NCBI GenBank assembly: GCA_023376005.1
Contig: CM042152.1
Location: forward strand, 76,438,012-76,502,011
Length of the DNA stretch: 64,000 nucleotides
Reading direction: 5' to 3'
Origin: Doryteuthis pealeii
Lineage: Eukaryota > Mollusca > Cephalopoda > Myopsida > Loliginidae
Position numbers and translations under genes: made by a program. Shown here piece by piece: positions 48,800-59,957 of this stretch. Positions within the stretch are counted from its first letter, which is position 1. Each line of letters begins with the position of its first letter. The notes beneath the pieces were generated by a model, which was not told where the DNA came from, ran no database searches, and saw nothing but the letters and a program-made list of their open reading frames with translations.

Positions 48800-48843
48800 G
48801 TTAGGGGTTAGGGGTTAGGGTTGGGGTTAGGGTTAGGGGTTAG
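48800..48843. repeat. Telomere-like TTAGGG/TTAGGGG repeats
   Basis: Seven variant units (ttagggg, ttaggg, ttgggg) on the plus strand. Interstitial, not at a chromosome end. Confidence 0.85.
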
Positions 48844-48945
48844 TTTTATGATTAAAAAAAAAATCTAAAAATCATCTGTAAACAATTAAGTGGATTTTGA
48901 CAGTGTAAATGGAAAAAAATGTCCCCACAAATCGAGATCAAAAGG

Positions 48946-49006
<61 letters not shown>

Positions 49007-49076
49007 ATCTGTGTGTATGTGAGATAAACAGAGCCATACACATACAGATAGATATATAGATAGTTTGATAGATGTT

Positions 49077-49153
<77 letters not shown>

Positions 49154-49219
49154 ATATGTATGTGAGTCTAGAGATAAACAGAGCCATACAGATAGATATA
49201 TAGATAGTTTATAGAAGTT

Positions 49220-49294
<75 letters not shown>

Positions 49295-49361
49295 ATATGT
49301 ATGTGAGTCTAGAGATAAACAGAGCCATACAGATAGATATATAGATAGTTTAATAGAAGTT

Positions 49362-49420
<59 letters not shown>
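48946..49420. repeat. Compound satellite: four (CT)n blocks with a shared spacer
   Basis: (CT)n at about 48948-49003, 49078-49150, 49221-49291 and 49363-49419, separated by 71-75 bp of 'aatatatgtatgtgagtcta' 'gagataaacagagccataca' 'gatagatatatagatagttt'. Repeat period 141-147 bp. Confidence 0.93.
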
Positions 49421-49421
<1 letters not shown>

Positions 49422-49797
49422 GAAATAATGTAGACCAAATGATGGATCCTACCTGAAAGTTTAATTTTTCAAGAACTCATATTTTTCAAATTCAAATCAC
49501 AGAGTTAGGTTGTGTCAAAGTCTTCTTTTTTTTTAAAATCTTTGCCTACCCAATTTCTCCCACGGCTGTACCAAATTTTCATGGTATTTTTTACCTGTAT
49601 GATGGGATCAAGTACCAATCTCAGGGTTGGTCCACAGACAGAACAAAATATGCCAGAGGTGTTCACGTACTGATTTTTCAGTGTAAACAAGTGACACGTA
49701 CCAAATATTCTGTGTTAGATTACCCTCTTTTGGATAATCTAATACATTATAAGGATACAGGTGTGAGCTACAGGTTAAAAAAAGTTGTTGGGGGGGG

Positions 49798-50020
49798 GGG
49801 CTAATGTCGGTATGAGCCACACCGCAAGGGAGTCTATCCCCTTTTCACTAGCGCTAGACCAAGGAGATTGTTATAGCATCTGAGGTGGAGTGCCGCATCT
49901 ACCATCAGCTCCTCACTTTACCGCACAGATCCCTGTGCTACTCATACGCTGAGTTGACGAAGGCTGATATCGAACCAGGAACCTTGTGATTCCTAGCCGA
50001 ATGCTCTACCGACTGAGCTA
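49798..50020 (-). mobile_element. tRNA-derived SINE family S1, near full
   Basis: Minus sense 'tagctcagtcggtagagcat', B-box region 'ggttcgatatcagcc', body to 'ctcatac(c)gacattag'. Next to a G9 run. Confidence 0.83.
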
Positions 50021-50077
50021 AACCAGCCCTTACTGCTAATTCTTATAGAAACAAGCTTATCTCACAAGCTATTATTA

Positions 50078-50910
50078 GGTTGTTACGAAAATAATGGCCG
50101 ATTGAAATGCTCGGTTTTGAAATGTCATTTTAACATAGAATCTGTTGTTTATTTCAGGTGAATTTTTGCATATATAATAATTAATGTGTGCTCAAAAATA
50201 AAATTTAATTTATTTTCAGATAGAAAGTATTTTTGAAAAATAGGAGCCTTCAAAGATGAACATGCCTAAACATGACCTTCGCCTGTTGCATGAGTTCAAG
50301 CTTGGGCACAATACCTCCGAAACTGCTGCCAATATCAACAAAGCATGGGGAGATGAATCCACAAGTGATCAGACTGTATGAAGGTGGTTCCAGAAATTCC
50401 GCAATGGAAATGAGAGTCTTGAAAATGAAGAAGGTAGAGGACGGACATGCAGTCTTGACAATGAACAATTGCAGGCAGTTGTTGAGCAAAATCCATGACA
50501 AAGGGTCAGAGAAATGTCTCAGACACTTGGTGTCAGCATTGCAACAGTTTCCCACTATTTACAGAGTATTGGAAAGGTGAAAAAGCTTGATAAATGGGTT
50601 CCTCATGAGCTCAATGAGCACCAGAAACGTAGGCGGTTTGAAGTGTGCTCGATGCTCAGTTTGCGTAACACCAATGACTCTTTCTTGACTGAATAGTCAT
50701 TTGTGACGAAAAGTGGATCCTTTACGATGGTTGTCGTAAAGGATCCACTTTCTAAACTACTTTCTATCTGAAAATAAATTAAATTTTATTTTTGAGCACA
50801 CATTAATTATTATATATACCAAAATTCACTTGAAGTAAACTACAAATTCTATGTTAAAATGACATTTCAAAACCGAGCACTTCAATCGGCCATTATTTTT
50901 TGTAACAACC
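50078..50910 (+). mobile_element. Internally deleted mariner element (833 bp)
   Basis: TA target on both sides, ends GGTTGTTACGAAAATAATGG and its inverse. The inverted ends extend about 155-190 bp, far longer than the usual 30 bp, because the 3' end is a near copy of the 5' end out to 'gatagaaagta'. It holds a broken transposase gene (next entry). Standard mariners are about 1.3 kb. Confidence 0.88.
50256..50740 (+). pseudogene. mariner transposase, N-terminal part, broken
   Basis: From the ATG at 50256 the frame reads MNMPKHDLRLLHEFKLGHNT, with the mariner DNA-binding layout continuing to GVSIATVSHYLQSIGKVKKL and then VPHELNEHQKRRRFEV, the conserved linker of this family. Two in-frame stops (where Trp and a following residue are expected, about 50379 and 50498) and a frameshift near 50695 disable it. 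The reading stops just after the first catalytic Asp region (TKSGSF, CDEKW-like), so the DD34D domain is absent. Confidence 0.85.
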
Positions 50911-50969
50911 TAATACTCACTGTGTGCCTGATGTTTAAAATCCCATAATAAATTTGGCCACATACTATT

Positions 50970-51620
50970 ATAAGATGTTAATGTTCATATCATACGTTAG
51001 AAAATGTAAGTGAAAAGATTCCCAATGAAGTCCGAATGAAGCAACAAGAAGATAACACATACAGACTTTATTTGTCTGGACACACATGGAGGAATACACT
51101 TATTCATGACAAAGTACAGTATAAATATATAGAAACAGATACATGAAGATACACAAACGACAAGCAATGTAGATAAAGAGGCAGATAGGACTAAGTCCTA
51201 AAGAAGTGATAAAGAGTTCCTGAAGGAATGTTACTTATTTGAGGAATAACCCCAGAGGGGGTCTCTGAGGCTGTGTAACTGCATGGATATGAGCCTGAAC
51301 GAAGCCCCCCCCCACACACACACACGTTAGAGGACAAGGACACTACACATCCCTACATGTCCTGCTAGCTTGGTGAAAGAGAGAGAGAGAGAGGGAGAAT
51401 TTCCCGAGCCACCATTTAAATATTCTATATAGGCGAAAACCTGGCAGCAAGGGAAGATAACCCCTTTGGACTCATGTCTCTCCCAGCATGGGATGACAAT
51501 CACTATACTATAATCTGCATTTATGAGGGGGTGGATAGATATTAATTACCTTCTCTACGGGGTGAATGCCTATTATGTAATACTAACAGGATTGTCAGTA
51601 TCTCATGAATATATATTTTG
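50970..51620 (-). repeat. LTR-like non-coding repeat
   Basis: Resembles 52025-52400 in layout: 'gaatgaagcaacaagaagat' then 'agactttatttgtctggaca' (a reverse AATAAA-type signal). Borders unknown. Confidence 0.35.
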
Positions 51621-52023
51621 CTTCCTGTTAGAAAAGCAACAATAGATGCCTGTGTTTGTACCCAGTGGTATGCCAAAATTGTGATCCGGGGTGGCGGTGC
51701 AGAGTTTTCAAATTTTCCAAAGCTTCACCTACCTGACCACTTTCAAATTCTACACATTCATAGTTCAGACATATAATGCCAAAAGTTAGGTAATATATTC
51801 CAATGTTATAGCAATACAAAGTCTTTTGAGTTAAGGCGATTTTACACGGGGTAGCTGCCAATCTGCCCCACCCTTGTTTATCCACTGTTTGTACTTCTGC
51901 TTGGGTTGATATCAGAAGGGCAGTGTTGAAGAACAATAGTTGGTTGAGTATAGTGCTTCCTCATAAAGCTTGCCAGCTATTACTCAATGTGAGGTGACTA
52001 TCTAAAATTGTTTAGTCATTTCC

Positions 52024-52400
52024 TTGTACAGATATGAGAACAACTCCCGATGAAGTGATAACAAGAATATTTTATTGCCTGAACAAACTTAATAGAATAG
52101 AATACAGACATGACACAAGATACAATGAAGAGTTTATACATTGTTGTATAAAAGAAATGTCCCAATAAAAAAATGTTCTTTTAATAGATAAGGTCTTGAG
52201 TCTGTTGGTAAAAGAGGAAAGTATAAACACTTACAATGTAAGTTATATGTTGAGTATGTGTCATGTGACATGAAATGCTGGGAGTACAAAAAACTTTGTT
52301 CTGTAGACAGGAGACACAACTGGTGCATGTTACCTCTGTGAAGACTGGAGGGTCTAAAAGAATTTGACTTTGACACTTCCACTTTTATATTGCTGTTTGC
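52024..52400 (-). repeat. LTR-like repeat family L3, copy 1
   Basis: Starts TGTACAGATATGAGAACAAC; 'gaatattttattgcctgaac' holds a reverse polyadenylation signal. Second copy at 53195-53368; relatives of its 3' part at 26590-26800. No coding sequence. Confidence 0.55.
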
Positions 52401-53108
52401 TACACCACCTAGTGCCTATTGGTAGTAAAAGTATTTACGGTATTCGAAGGGGCTTTTATTTCCCCGTAGTTGTTGGCAAATTGTCGGACAAAGAAGAACA
52501 AACACAAAAGTGAAATGCAGACATTTGTATTACAAAATTTACAAGGGTTACAAAATTTACAAGGGTTTACAAAAATTACAAAGGTTTAACAACAAAAGGG
52601 TTTGCAAATTAAATGGAATTCGCGACCAGACTTATCTGTTCTAAGAAGAGTTCTTGGTGTCGTGGTGATAAAGGTGTTCTGTCGTTGATAGGAAAATGGC
52701 TCTAAGAAGCTTCTCGGGTCGTTTCTCGTTCTTCAGTCAGTATGCTATTATACCAGCCTGAGATAACGTTTGCTGGTATAATGCCTTAGAAGTGAGCTGG
52801 TTATGTGGGCCCTGTTCAAGTAGAATATTCAGTTCTCAGTTTGCTATTATAACAGCCAGTGACAGTTTGCTGAAATAAACCTTAGAAAGTTTGTTGATAA
52901 GTACGTCCGTCCCGGACAAGGGCCCACAGACAAGTGCTGGGGTTTTGATTCTGGCGCCAATATCCCATTGGCGATTTGTCCCCCTAGTGGCAGGGGAAGA
53001 TAATTCACATGGAATTTCTAACAGTAGATACAGAACTCAAACACATTTAAAAAATGTACTCAAAACAAAAAAAAAAAAAAAAAAACAAATTCCAATCTTA
53101 AAATGTGC

Positions 53109-53443
53109 CCATATTGTTTTTTGTTTTTTTTCAAAACAATAAGATAATCCCCCATTCTTCAAATGGAAAATGGTGTTATATACCATAGATATAGATATGA
53201 GAACAACTCCCGATGAAGTGATTACAAGAATATTTTATTGCCTGAACAAACTTAATAGAATAGAATACAGACAGGACAGAAGATACAATGAAGAGCTTAT
53301 ACATAGTTGTATAAAAGAAATGTCCAATAAAAAAATGTTCTTTTAATAGATAAGGTCTCGAGTCTGCCATATTGTTTTTTTTTTTTTTTCAAAACAATAA
53401 GATAATCCCCCATTCTTCAACTGGAAAATGGTGTTATATACCC
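53109..53443. repeat. 75-bp direct repeats around an L3 fragment
   Basis: 'aaaacaataagataatcccc' to 'ggaaaatggtgttatatacc' at 53109-53183 and 53369-53441; L3 copy 2 fills the space. Confidence 0.75.
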
Positions 53444-53517
53444 GTTTGCATGTTGGATATATAATTGGCAAGAGAGAGATAGGATGAGGGAATGATGATT
53501 TGGTTCTTCTTCTTTTC

Positions 53518-54138
53518 TGCTTGTCTACTTTGTCGGCCATTTTCCTCAGGGCTGATTTATCCGGGTTGTTGGGCTTTTCAGTTCTTCTGTTCCGTCCGGG
53601 TGTCTGCTCATTTCTTGTTTTAATTAATATACAAGACATTAATTTTTATTAGTCTTTATTAAAAACAACCCCAACCCAAAGGATTTCTTGAAACCGCACA
53701 GATGAGAAGTGGCATCTTGAGAGCAACAGTCCTTAAACGTCTTTTTTTTTCTCAAGAAAGTTCCTTTTTCTATTCAATCATTCTGTTGAAAAGAGTACCT
53801 TGTGGTTGGAGTCCCCTCCCCACCAAAAAAAGGGGGGTAGATACATAAGAAGGTAGCTGTTCTACCTTAATGTGACATTAGTTTTTTCACAGGCTGATGA
53901 ACATGAAGAGAAATGAGAAAGTTTTAGGCTGGCTGTTTACTTTGTCGGCCATTTTCCCCAGGTTGATTTATCCAGGCTGTTGGGCTCTTCTGTTGTTCTG
54001 TTCGGGCTGGGTGTCTGCTCATTTCATGTTTTAATTAATACACAAGACATTATTTTTTATTAGTCCTTATTAAAAACAACCCCAGACCAAAAGGATTTCT
54101 TAAAACCAAGTGGCATCATGAGAGGGCAACACCTGCGT
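53518..54138. repeat. Direct repeat pair of about 205 bp, 417 bp apart
   Basis: 53518-53725 and 53935-54138 share 'tactttgtcggccattttcc', 'gtgtctgctcatttc' and 'ttattaaaaacaacccca'. Possibly LTRs of a short element; no TG...CA pair found. Confidence 0.65.
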
Positions 54139-54535
54139 CCACTCCTCCTGACTGTCTGGCCGGCAACTGATAGCTAGAAATAATTTCTGTTCACACGCTT
54201 CTATTTGCGCATTTCGGAGGAGTTAAGTAAAGGTTATTACTTGTCAATAACGGTTGACAGTAGTTTTCCATTCACACCTCCGATTTGAATTTTCACAAAC
54301 TCAATTAAAAATTTCTAACTACACTACTTACACAATTCATAGGCAAACCATGAATTATGTAACAATGGTGATTTTTAAAAAAATGTTTAAATGGTGCATT
54401 AATTAGGATTAGGGTTGTGGTTGTGATTTACCAAATGTATATCTGAAAAGAAAAAAACATCAGATTCCTTCCAATATTTCATGATAGTTTGGTGGGATGA
54501 CAGGGATGGTAGGGGAAATTAATATGGACACTTTT

Positions 54536-54692
54536 TAAGATTAGATGTCGTTTATCTTTTGCGTAAAAGTTCATAAATAAAAAGACAATGACTTAAACTT
54601 ATTCTTATCTGGATTGTGAATAATCCAGATAAGATTAAAGTTTTTATTTATGAACCTTTACGCAAAAAATAAACAACATCCAATCTTAAAAG
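54536..54692. repeat. Foldback element, about 155 bp
   Basis: 'aagattagatgtcgtttatc' and 'gcgtaaaagttcataaataa' on the left mirror 'ttatttatgaacctttacgc' and 'aacatccaatctt' on the right; centre 'ttatctggattgtgaataat'. Confidence 0.75.
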
Positions 54693-54760
54693 TAATCATT
54701 GGATTTAGTTGGTGTCTAACAGCATATCAACCCATGTGGGTTATTTAATGCCAAATCTTG

Positions 54761-54807
<47 letters not shown>

Positions 54808-54969
54808 AATGTAAACAAATCTAGCTATTTTCAGCTGACAGTATATTTGGGAGAATATGTGCTTTTAATTGAAGTCAGACCTAATTTTTTGAAAGTTGAT
54901 TCATTTATGGTTAATTAGGCGGGATTTAACTACTTAAATGTAAGGCTAAACAAATCGAGAAAAATCAAT

Positions 54970-55011
54970 CTCTGAATATATATTTCGACCTATTAGGTCT
55001 CATCAGCAGAG
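54970..55011 (-). ncRNA. Hammerhead ribozyme motif, type I (minus-strand copy)
   Basis: Exact mirror of the plus-strand motif across the palindrome centre (55052): CTGATGA, GACC-TAATA-GGTC, GAAA and the 5-bp stem I are all intact. Confidence 0.72.
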
Positions 55012-55092
55012 CTATAGATACGAAGATCGCCCCAAGTGCCGTTTCGACACAAGGGTTTCGAATCACACGCGGGGCGATCTTCGTATCTATAG

Positions 55093-55134
55093 CTCTGCTG
55101 ATGAGACCTAATAGGTCGAAATATATATTCAGAG
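55093..55134 (+). ncRNA. Hammerhead ribozyme motif, type I (plus-strand copy)
   Basis: Stem I CTCTG (55093-55097) pairs with CAGAG (55130-55134). The core CTGATGA is at 55098-55104, stem II GACC/GGTC with loop TAATA at 55105-55117, GAAA at 55118-55121, and a minimal AT stem III (about 3 bp) ends at 55128. The predicted cleavage site follows T at 55129 (AUU, an allowed but weaker NUH). All invariant core bases are present. Very short stem III is typical of type I hammerheads in Penelope-like elements and retrozymes, which work as dimers. Confidence 0.72.
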
Positions 55135-55254
55135 ATTGATTTTTCTCGATTTGTTTAGCCTTACATTTAAGTAGTTAAATCCCGCCTAATTAACCATAAA
55201 TGAAATAACTTTCAAAAAATTAGGTCTGACTTCAATTAAAAGCACATATTCTCC

Positions 55255-55298
<44 letters not shown>

Positions 55299-55564
55299 TT
55301 GTTTAACTTTATGTTTATTAATAAATTGGTAGAAATAATTTTTGTCTGATATTTCATTAACTTCATGTGTTATTAATATATTAATATATTGGTAAATATT
55401 TTGGTTAGGTTTGGTTTTATAAACTGGTAGAAATAATTCTCATGCTAGACTAATATGTTAGGTTTTTCATTAACTTCATGTGTTTCAATGAATGAATACT
55501 GGTAGTTGACCCTCAGCCACATCTTTCTAAAACCTATATGATAAAAAGGGGTGGGTGTTTGCCA

Positions 55565-56040
55565 TAAGTATTAAGAATTCTGGGGTATGGTGTTATCGTC
55601 CCTTGTCTGCGAGCCTCTGTTTCAAACCAACCAATCATGAGCCAGCATACTTTGGCGCCAAACCCAAAAGTGTGAGACTCACTCTCTTCTGAATCAGCAA
55701 CGAAAGGGATCGGACCGAACAAAAGGTCGCTCCCACTATTCTTCAACAGAACCACAGAACCGGAGTCGGACGCAAACAGAAGTCCATCTATATCCGAACT
55801 ATATCAGAAGGCCGTAGCAAAGGGCTCCGTTAATACCCCATATCCCAGGATAAACAGCTAAGTAACAAATATATTTATTTGCGCAAACGAGACTAAAGTT
55901 TGCAAGTTTTATGTCTAATACAAGTCTTTTATTCATATCTTGTCGTTCGTTTTTTTCTTTAACTCTTAACCTGACTGCCACATTTGCGGTTAACTCCACA
56001 CAAACCTCGGAGTACTGCCGCTATTGTGTCTTTTTCTTAT
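55565..56040 (+). repeat. LTR-like repeat family L2, copy 2
   Basis: Inverse of 41030-41515. Contains 'ccaaccaatcatgagccagc', 'ggagtcggacgcaaacagaa' and 'gcggttaactccacacaaac'. Confidence 0.55.
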
Positions 56041-56077
56041 ATAAGAGCAATTTGAAGAATACGGTTGGAACAATCAT

Positions 56078-56338
56078 AAAGTTGATAGGGTTTGACATGA
56101 CTAGCTGATTGATCAGATAGGGCCTCTCTGACTGCCCATCTAGCCAAGTAAGGGTAAAGTGGAGTGATGCATGCCACGAGATCAGTAAGTACCTGGGTCT
56201 CAGACCGCTCAGTCACCATAGTCCTGTCCTCAAGCATTATGTGTCACCACCCATAGCCAACAGGAGACTCTATTTAGGGGGGTCTTACCTCTCTGCAGGG
56301 GTGCAGTCAGCATATTCTACAGCCCCAGTTGACAGTAC
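56078..56338 (+). repeat. R3 3' half
   Basis: 'ttgacatgactagctgattg' to 'gccccagttgacag'. Confidence 0.6.
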
Positions 56339-56357
56339 AACTTAAAAGTTTTAAAAA

Positions 56358-56495
56358 AGTAAAGTCGTCGGGGCGGCCTAATGTTGGTATCAGCCAGACA
56401 GCGAGGGAGTATCCCCTTTTCACTAGTGTTAGATCAAGGAGATTATTTCAGCATCTGAGGTGGAGTGCCACACCTACCATCAGCTCCTCACTTTG
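56358..56495 (-). mobile_element. tRNA-derived SINE family S1, head missing
   Basis: Keeps the S1 3' body from 'gaggagctgatggtaggtgt' to 'cggccgccccgacgacttta' in minus sense. Confidence 0.75.
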
Positions 56496-56751
56496 TCAGG
56501 AAACAACTTAAAAGTAAATATTATATTTCTGTATAATTTTTTGAACAGTACAACAGTCATTTTCTCAGTGTGCTATTAATTCCACATTAGAAAAACTAGT
56601 TTGACTAATTTGTAATCATACCTAAATAGTAAATTTTTTATCAAAAACAGATTTAAGAAACAAAGGAAAAAGATTGTATTCTAAAAAATAGAAAAAATCA
56701 GACTGACCAATACCAATTCCAAGTTCAAAACACTTTGACAGTAATGGGCAT

Positions 56752-57700
56752 TGTAAAGGAGAGGAAGTAATGTTATAACAGAGATAGAATCTTATGATTC
56801 ACAATCCTTATTTCACAATATATCCACTCACTAACAAAACAAAGCAAACACGAGTCACGGACGCCTACCAGCGGAAGTTAACCCAACGGTTCCCTACCAC
56901 GAAGTGACCAATTTAATATGGATCTGCGCATAGGCTCAGAAATAACTTCCGGTCGAAAGAACAATATTGATAAACAAGAAAAATATACTCAAATTAATGT
57001 TTTTTCAACCAATGAAGGGCCTTCCCGCTAAACGCTCCAAAAGCATATCTGGAGCCTATCTCGTCACTATATAAGTCTGGCATTGGAGTACCATAGTAAG
57101 TTGACCGAGAGCCCCCACGCCAGGCAGGACGGCAGAGGTACCGGGCATCAGGACAGATCAAACAAGGGGAAGCCGACAACAGAACCACCTTACCAACCGC
57201 CTACCCTTAACCTCTTAAGGGGACGAGCGAGCTGCTACGAAACTCTATATCACCAGTTCACCAACTGACGACTTAACATACCGCTCACCAGCCCACTCGA
57301 GCTTGCTTTCAACCTACATCGCACTCTGCCGACACGAATATACTACTGACCATCACGGGTCCATCTGCCTACGTCACTATTCCTGACTTATTTCCCACAC
57401 CAAGTGACCATATCAACTTACAACTTCTATCTACCTACATCATACCATCAACACGATACTACCCACGCCTCACACCAGACCACAGAAAGCCTCCTGACGT
57501 ATCATCATACGACACCCACTGCACCTCATGACCCCCGGCCATTCCTGACTTACTCCACTCGGCCATTCCAGAGTTTACTACTAATACTTCTGACGACAAC
57601 GACAACAACAACGTTTTCAACCCTTATTTATTTTTAATAAACGATTTTCTACCAAAATTTCTCGTCCATTATTTCTTCTTTGTATACCATACGCTTTACA
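56752..57700 (+). mobile_element. Probable LTR (949 bp)
   Basis: Perfect 7-base inverted ends TGTAAAG...CTTTACA, a TATA box at about 57068 ('actatataagtctgg') and AATAAA at about 57637. It is CA-rich and unlike its surroundings. No matching target duplication (gcat versus gata), so it may be one LTR of an otherwise lost element. Confidence 0.5.
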
Positions 57701-58579
57701 GATATACCATTATGTATCAGTAATAAGAGAGAAGAAGAGGGGAAAGGGTTAGAGAGAATAGAATAAGGGCGTGAAATAGGATGTCTTTTACAACTTTGTG
57801 TAAAAGATAAAAGATAGAGCGAGACGAAGACGATTTAAAAAACACAACTTGCTTTTTATTCAAGTTCTATAATACTGTTAAACGCAGGCGACAGACACAG
57901 ACGCCAGGTTAGTTGATCACGTGATGTCTGCCTGATCCCAATGAGCTGAAATAAAGATGATGTAAGGGGGACAACTCATCACAGGGCGTTTAGAAAAAGA
58001 TCACGCAGACAAGACAAGAAAAAGTTAGTAGCTGAAAGACCAAAACTAATAGCACACACAAGCGAAAGATATCGGTCTAAGAGTCTTCTGACGATAACTG
58101 AATTTATCCTCAAAAAATCTTCGAATTGTAAGACAAGTAAGCTTTTGTGGGGATTAAAATAAAATTAAAATAAAAAATAACAAATAACGAGTCTTCAGCC
58201 CAGAAGAAGCCTCCGGCATGTGGAGGAAAATGGACTGATTTCTGACCACCAAAATAATCTCTCAGCCATTCTGGCTTAGGCCTCAACTAGGACCAGACAC
58301 TATTACTGGACAAGTGAAATTTCCTCTCCACATGGTAGCTATGACCCATGAATAAAGCCTGAATCCTAAAACTACCTTTTGTCTTTGTCTCTTCCTTTTC
58401 TTTCTACCACAAAATATGATGGGGTTAAAAGGAAAACCTGTGAACATGCACCAGAAATAACCAGCTACGTTTAAACCAAAAAATTAAAAAACTTGTCACC
58501 ACACACTTATCAAATGCTACCAAAACATTACATTTACCCAACACATCTTTGGTAACCTGTTGCCCATTAACGCAAATAA
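57701..58579. other. Sequence between two retroelements, unassigned
   Basis: About 0.9 kb, moderately GC-richer than the introns, with 'aataaagcctgaatcctaaa' that could be another LTR end near 58350. No coding frame of note. Confidence 0.4.
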
Positions 58580-58852
58580 TTATTGTGACGTATCACTGGT
58601 ATATCAACTAGTATATATATTAGAATTAAAAGAAAACACTATTCGTAAAAGTCCCAAGGAATGCGTGGGCGAGCAAAGAAAGCGAGATTTAGTCGAGCTG
58701 TATTCTTGGCAAAAGAATGTCAATGCGATTACTACTGTCCCTATGTCTAAAGGACAGTTGTATTCCATCACCCCACCTCAGGTGATAGGAGGAATGTGTA
58801 TACATATTTCAACTGTGGACCCGAGACCCAAAAATACACTTGCCCCAAGACG

Positions 58853-59470
58853 GATAGGCCAGGACCGGATGAAGCAACGGAATGATCGAAACACAGTTCG
58901 TAGAAATTTCGAAACAGGAGATAAAGTGTTAGTACTATTACCCTTGTCTGGGCACCCCCTTAAAGTCGTAAGAGGACCTTAGGTGATGTTACGAGAAAAA
59001 TGGATTTAAGACAGTCCAACGAAAGAATCATTGTCAGACTATATGACCCGTTTTAGAACATGGTTGTACGAAACCAGTAAAGTGGCACGAGAAAACCTTC
59101 GGATAAGCCAGGGCCGGATGAAGCAACGCTATGATCGAAACACAGTTCGTAGAAATTTCGAAACAGGAGATAAAGTGTTAGTACTATTACCCTTGTCTGG
59201 GCACCCCCTTAAAGCCCGATTTCATGGTCCATATAAAAATTTCCCGAAAAGTCGGCGACCTCAATTACATAGTTAACACCCCCGACCGGAGAAAGGCAAC
59301 CCAAATGTGTCATGTCAACATGATCAAACCCTATCACGAGAGGAGAAAGGAGAATCCCGTTTTGGTCACCACTGGACCCATACCTTTGAGTACCCACAGG
59401 GAATATTATGGGGAAGTCATGAAAAAAGGAACGACCATCCCCACAAATTACAGAACTCGGAAATTCTAGC
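58853..59470 (+). pseudogene. gypsy integrase C-terminal region, partly duplicated
   Basis: Words DKVLVLLPLSGHPLKARF and, in another frame, CHVNMIKPYHERR are typical of the integrase C-terminal (GPY/F-like) domain. 58857-58967 and 59108-59216 repeat the same RMKQR...HPLK segment 249 bp apart (83 codons). A frameshift lies near 59240. The catalytic DDE core is missing. Confidence 0.8.
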
Positions 59471-59760
59471 CGACCTTACGCCCAAAATTGAACATCTGAA
59501 TCCCAAAGAAAACAATGATATAATCAATCTCATACATAACTTTCGCAGTTTATTCCAGATGTTCCCAAACAAACAGACATCATCCAACACGATGTGGAGG
59601 TTGAGGACGTCACTCCAGTAAAAAAAACACCCATGTCGCGTTAACCCCCACAAAACAGAAATAATACGTAAGGAGATAGAGTATATGCTTGAACACAGCC
59701 TTACTGAGCCCAGCCGGAGTAGTTGGTCGTCACTGTGCGTGCTGATGCATTATCTCGCGC
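59471..59760 (+). pseudogene. gypsy RT leader fused to RNase H end (internal deletion)
   Basis: A frame with FRSLF and the usual pre-RT linker runs to a SWSS-like word at about 59720, where RT motif 1 should follow. Instead VRADALSR, the end of RNase H, appears at 59735-59758. RT palm and RNase H catalytic residues are therefore deleted. A stop occurs near 59640. Confidence 0.7.
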
Positions 59761-59957
59761 ATAAAAGACACAATGTCAAGTTACATCCATATAAAAGGAG
59801 AAAAATAATGAACACAAAAGACTATATTCCAGTATAAAATACATGTGTATAAGTACCCCTTTCACTTAAGAAACTTTAAAAAGGCCCAAACCCTATTCCC
59901 TGTTGTAATGAAAAAGAATCTAGACGACCCTTTTTCATTTTTTTTTTGGTAGGGAGA

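Larger units (their letters stand above)
54764..55292. repeat. 421-bp palindrome flanked by (AT)n on both sides
   Basis: Arms 54842-55033 and 55071-55262 (192 bp each, only a few mismatches) about a 37-bp spacer. (AT)n lies at 54764-54804 and 55258-55292. Each arm carries a hammerhead motif pointing towards the outer end. Confidence 0.92.

Noticed and set aside
48800..48843. Chromosome end
   Set aside because: Only seven variant units and sequence continues on both sides.
48886..49438. 166-codon frame of Arg-Glu repeats
   Set aside because: Translation of (CT)n blocks; microsatellite.
58560..58982. 140-codon open frame as a host gene
   Set aside because: It runs from LTR sequence into integrase remnants across a deletion junction.
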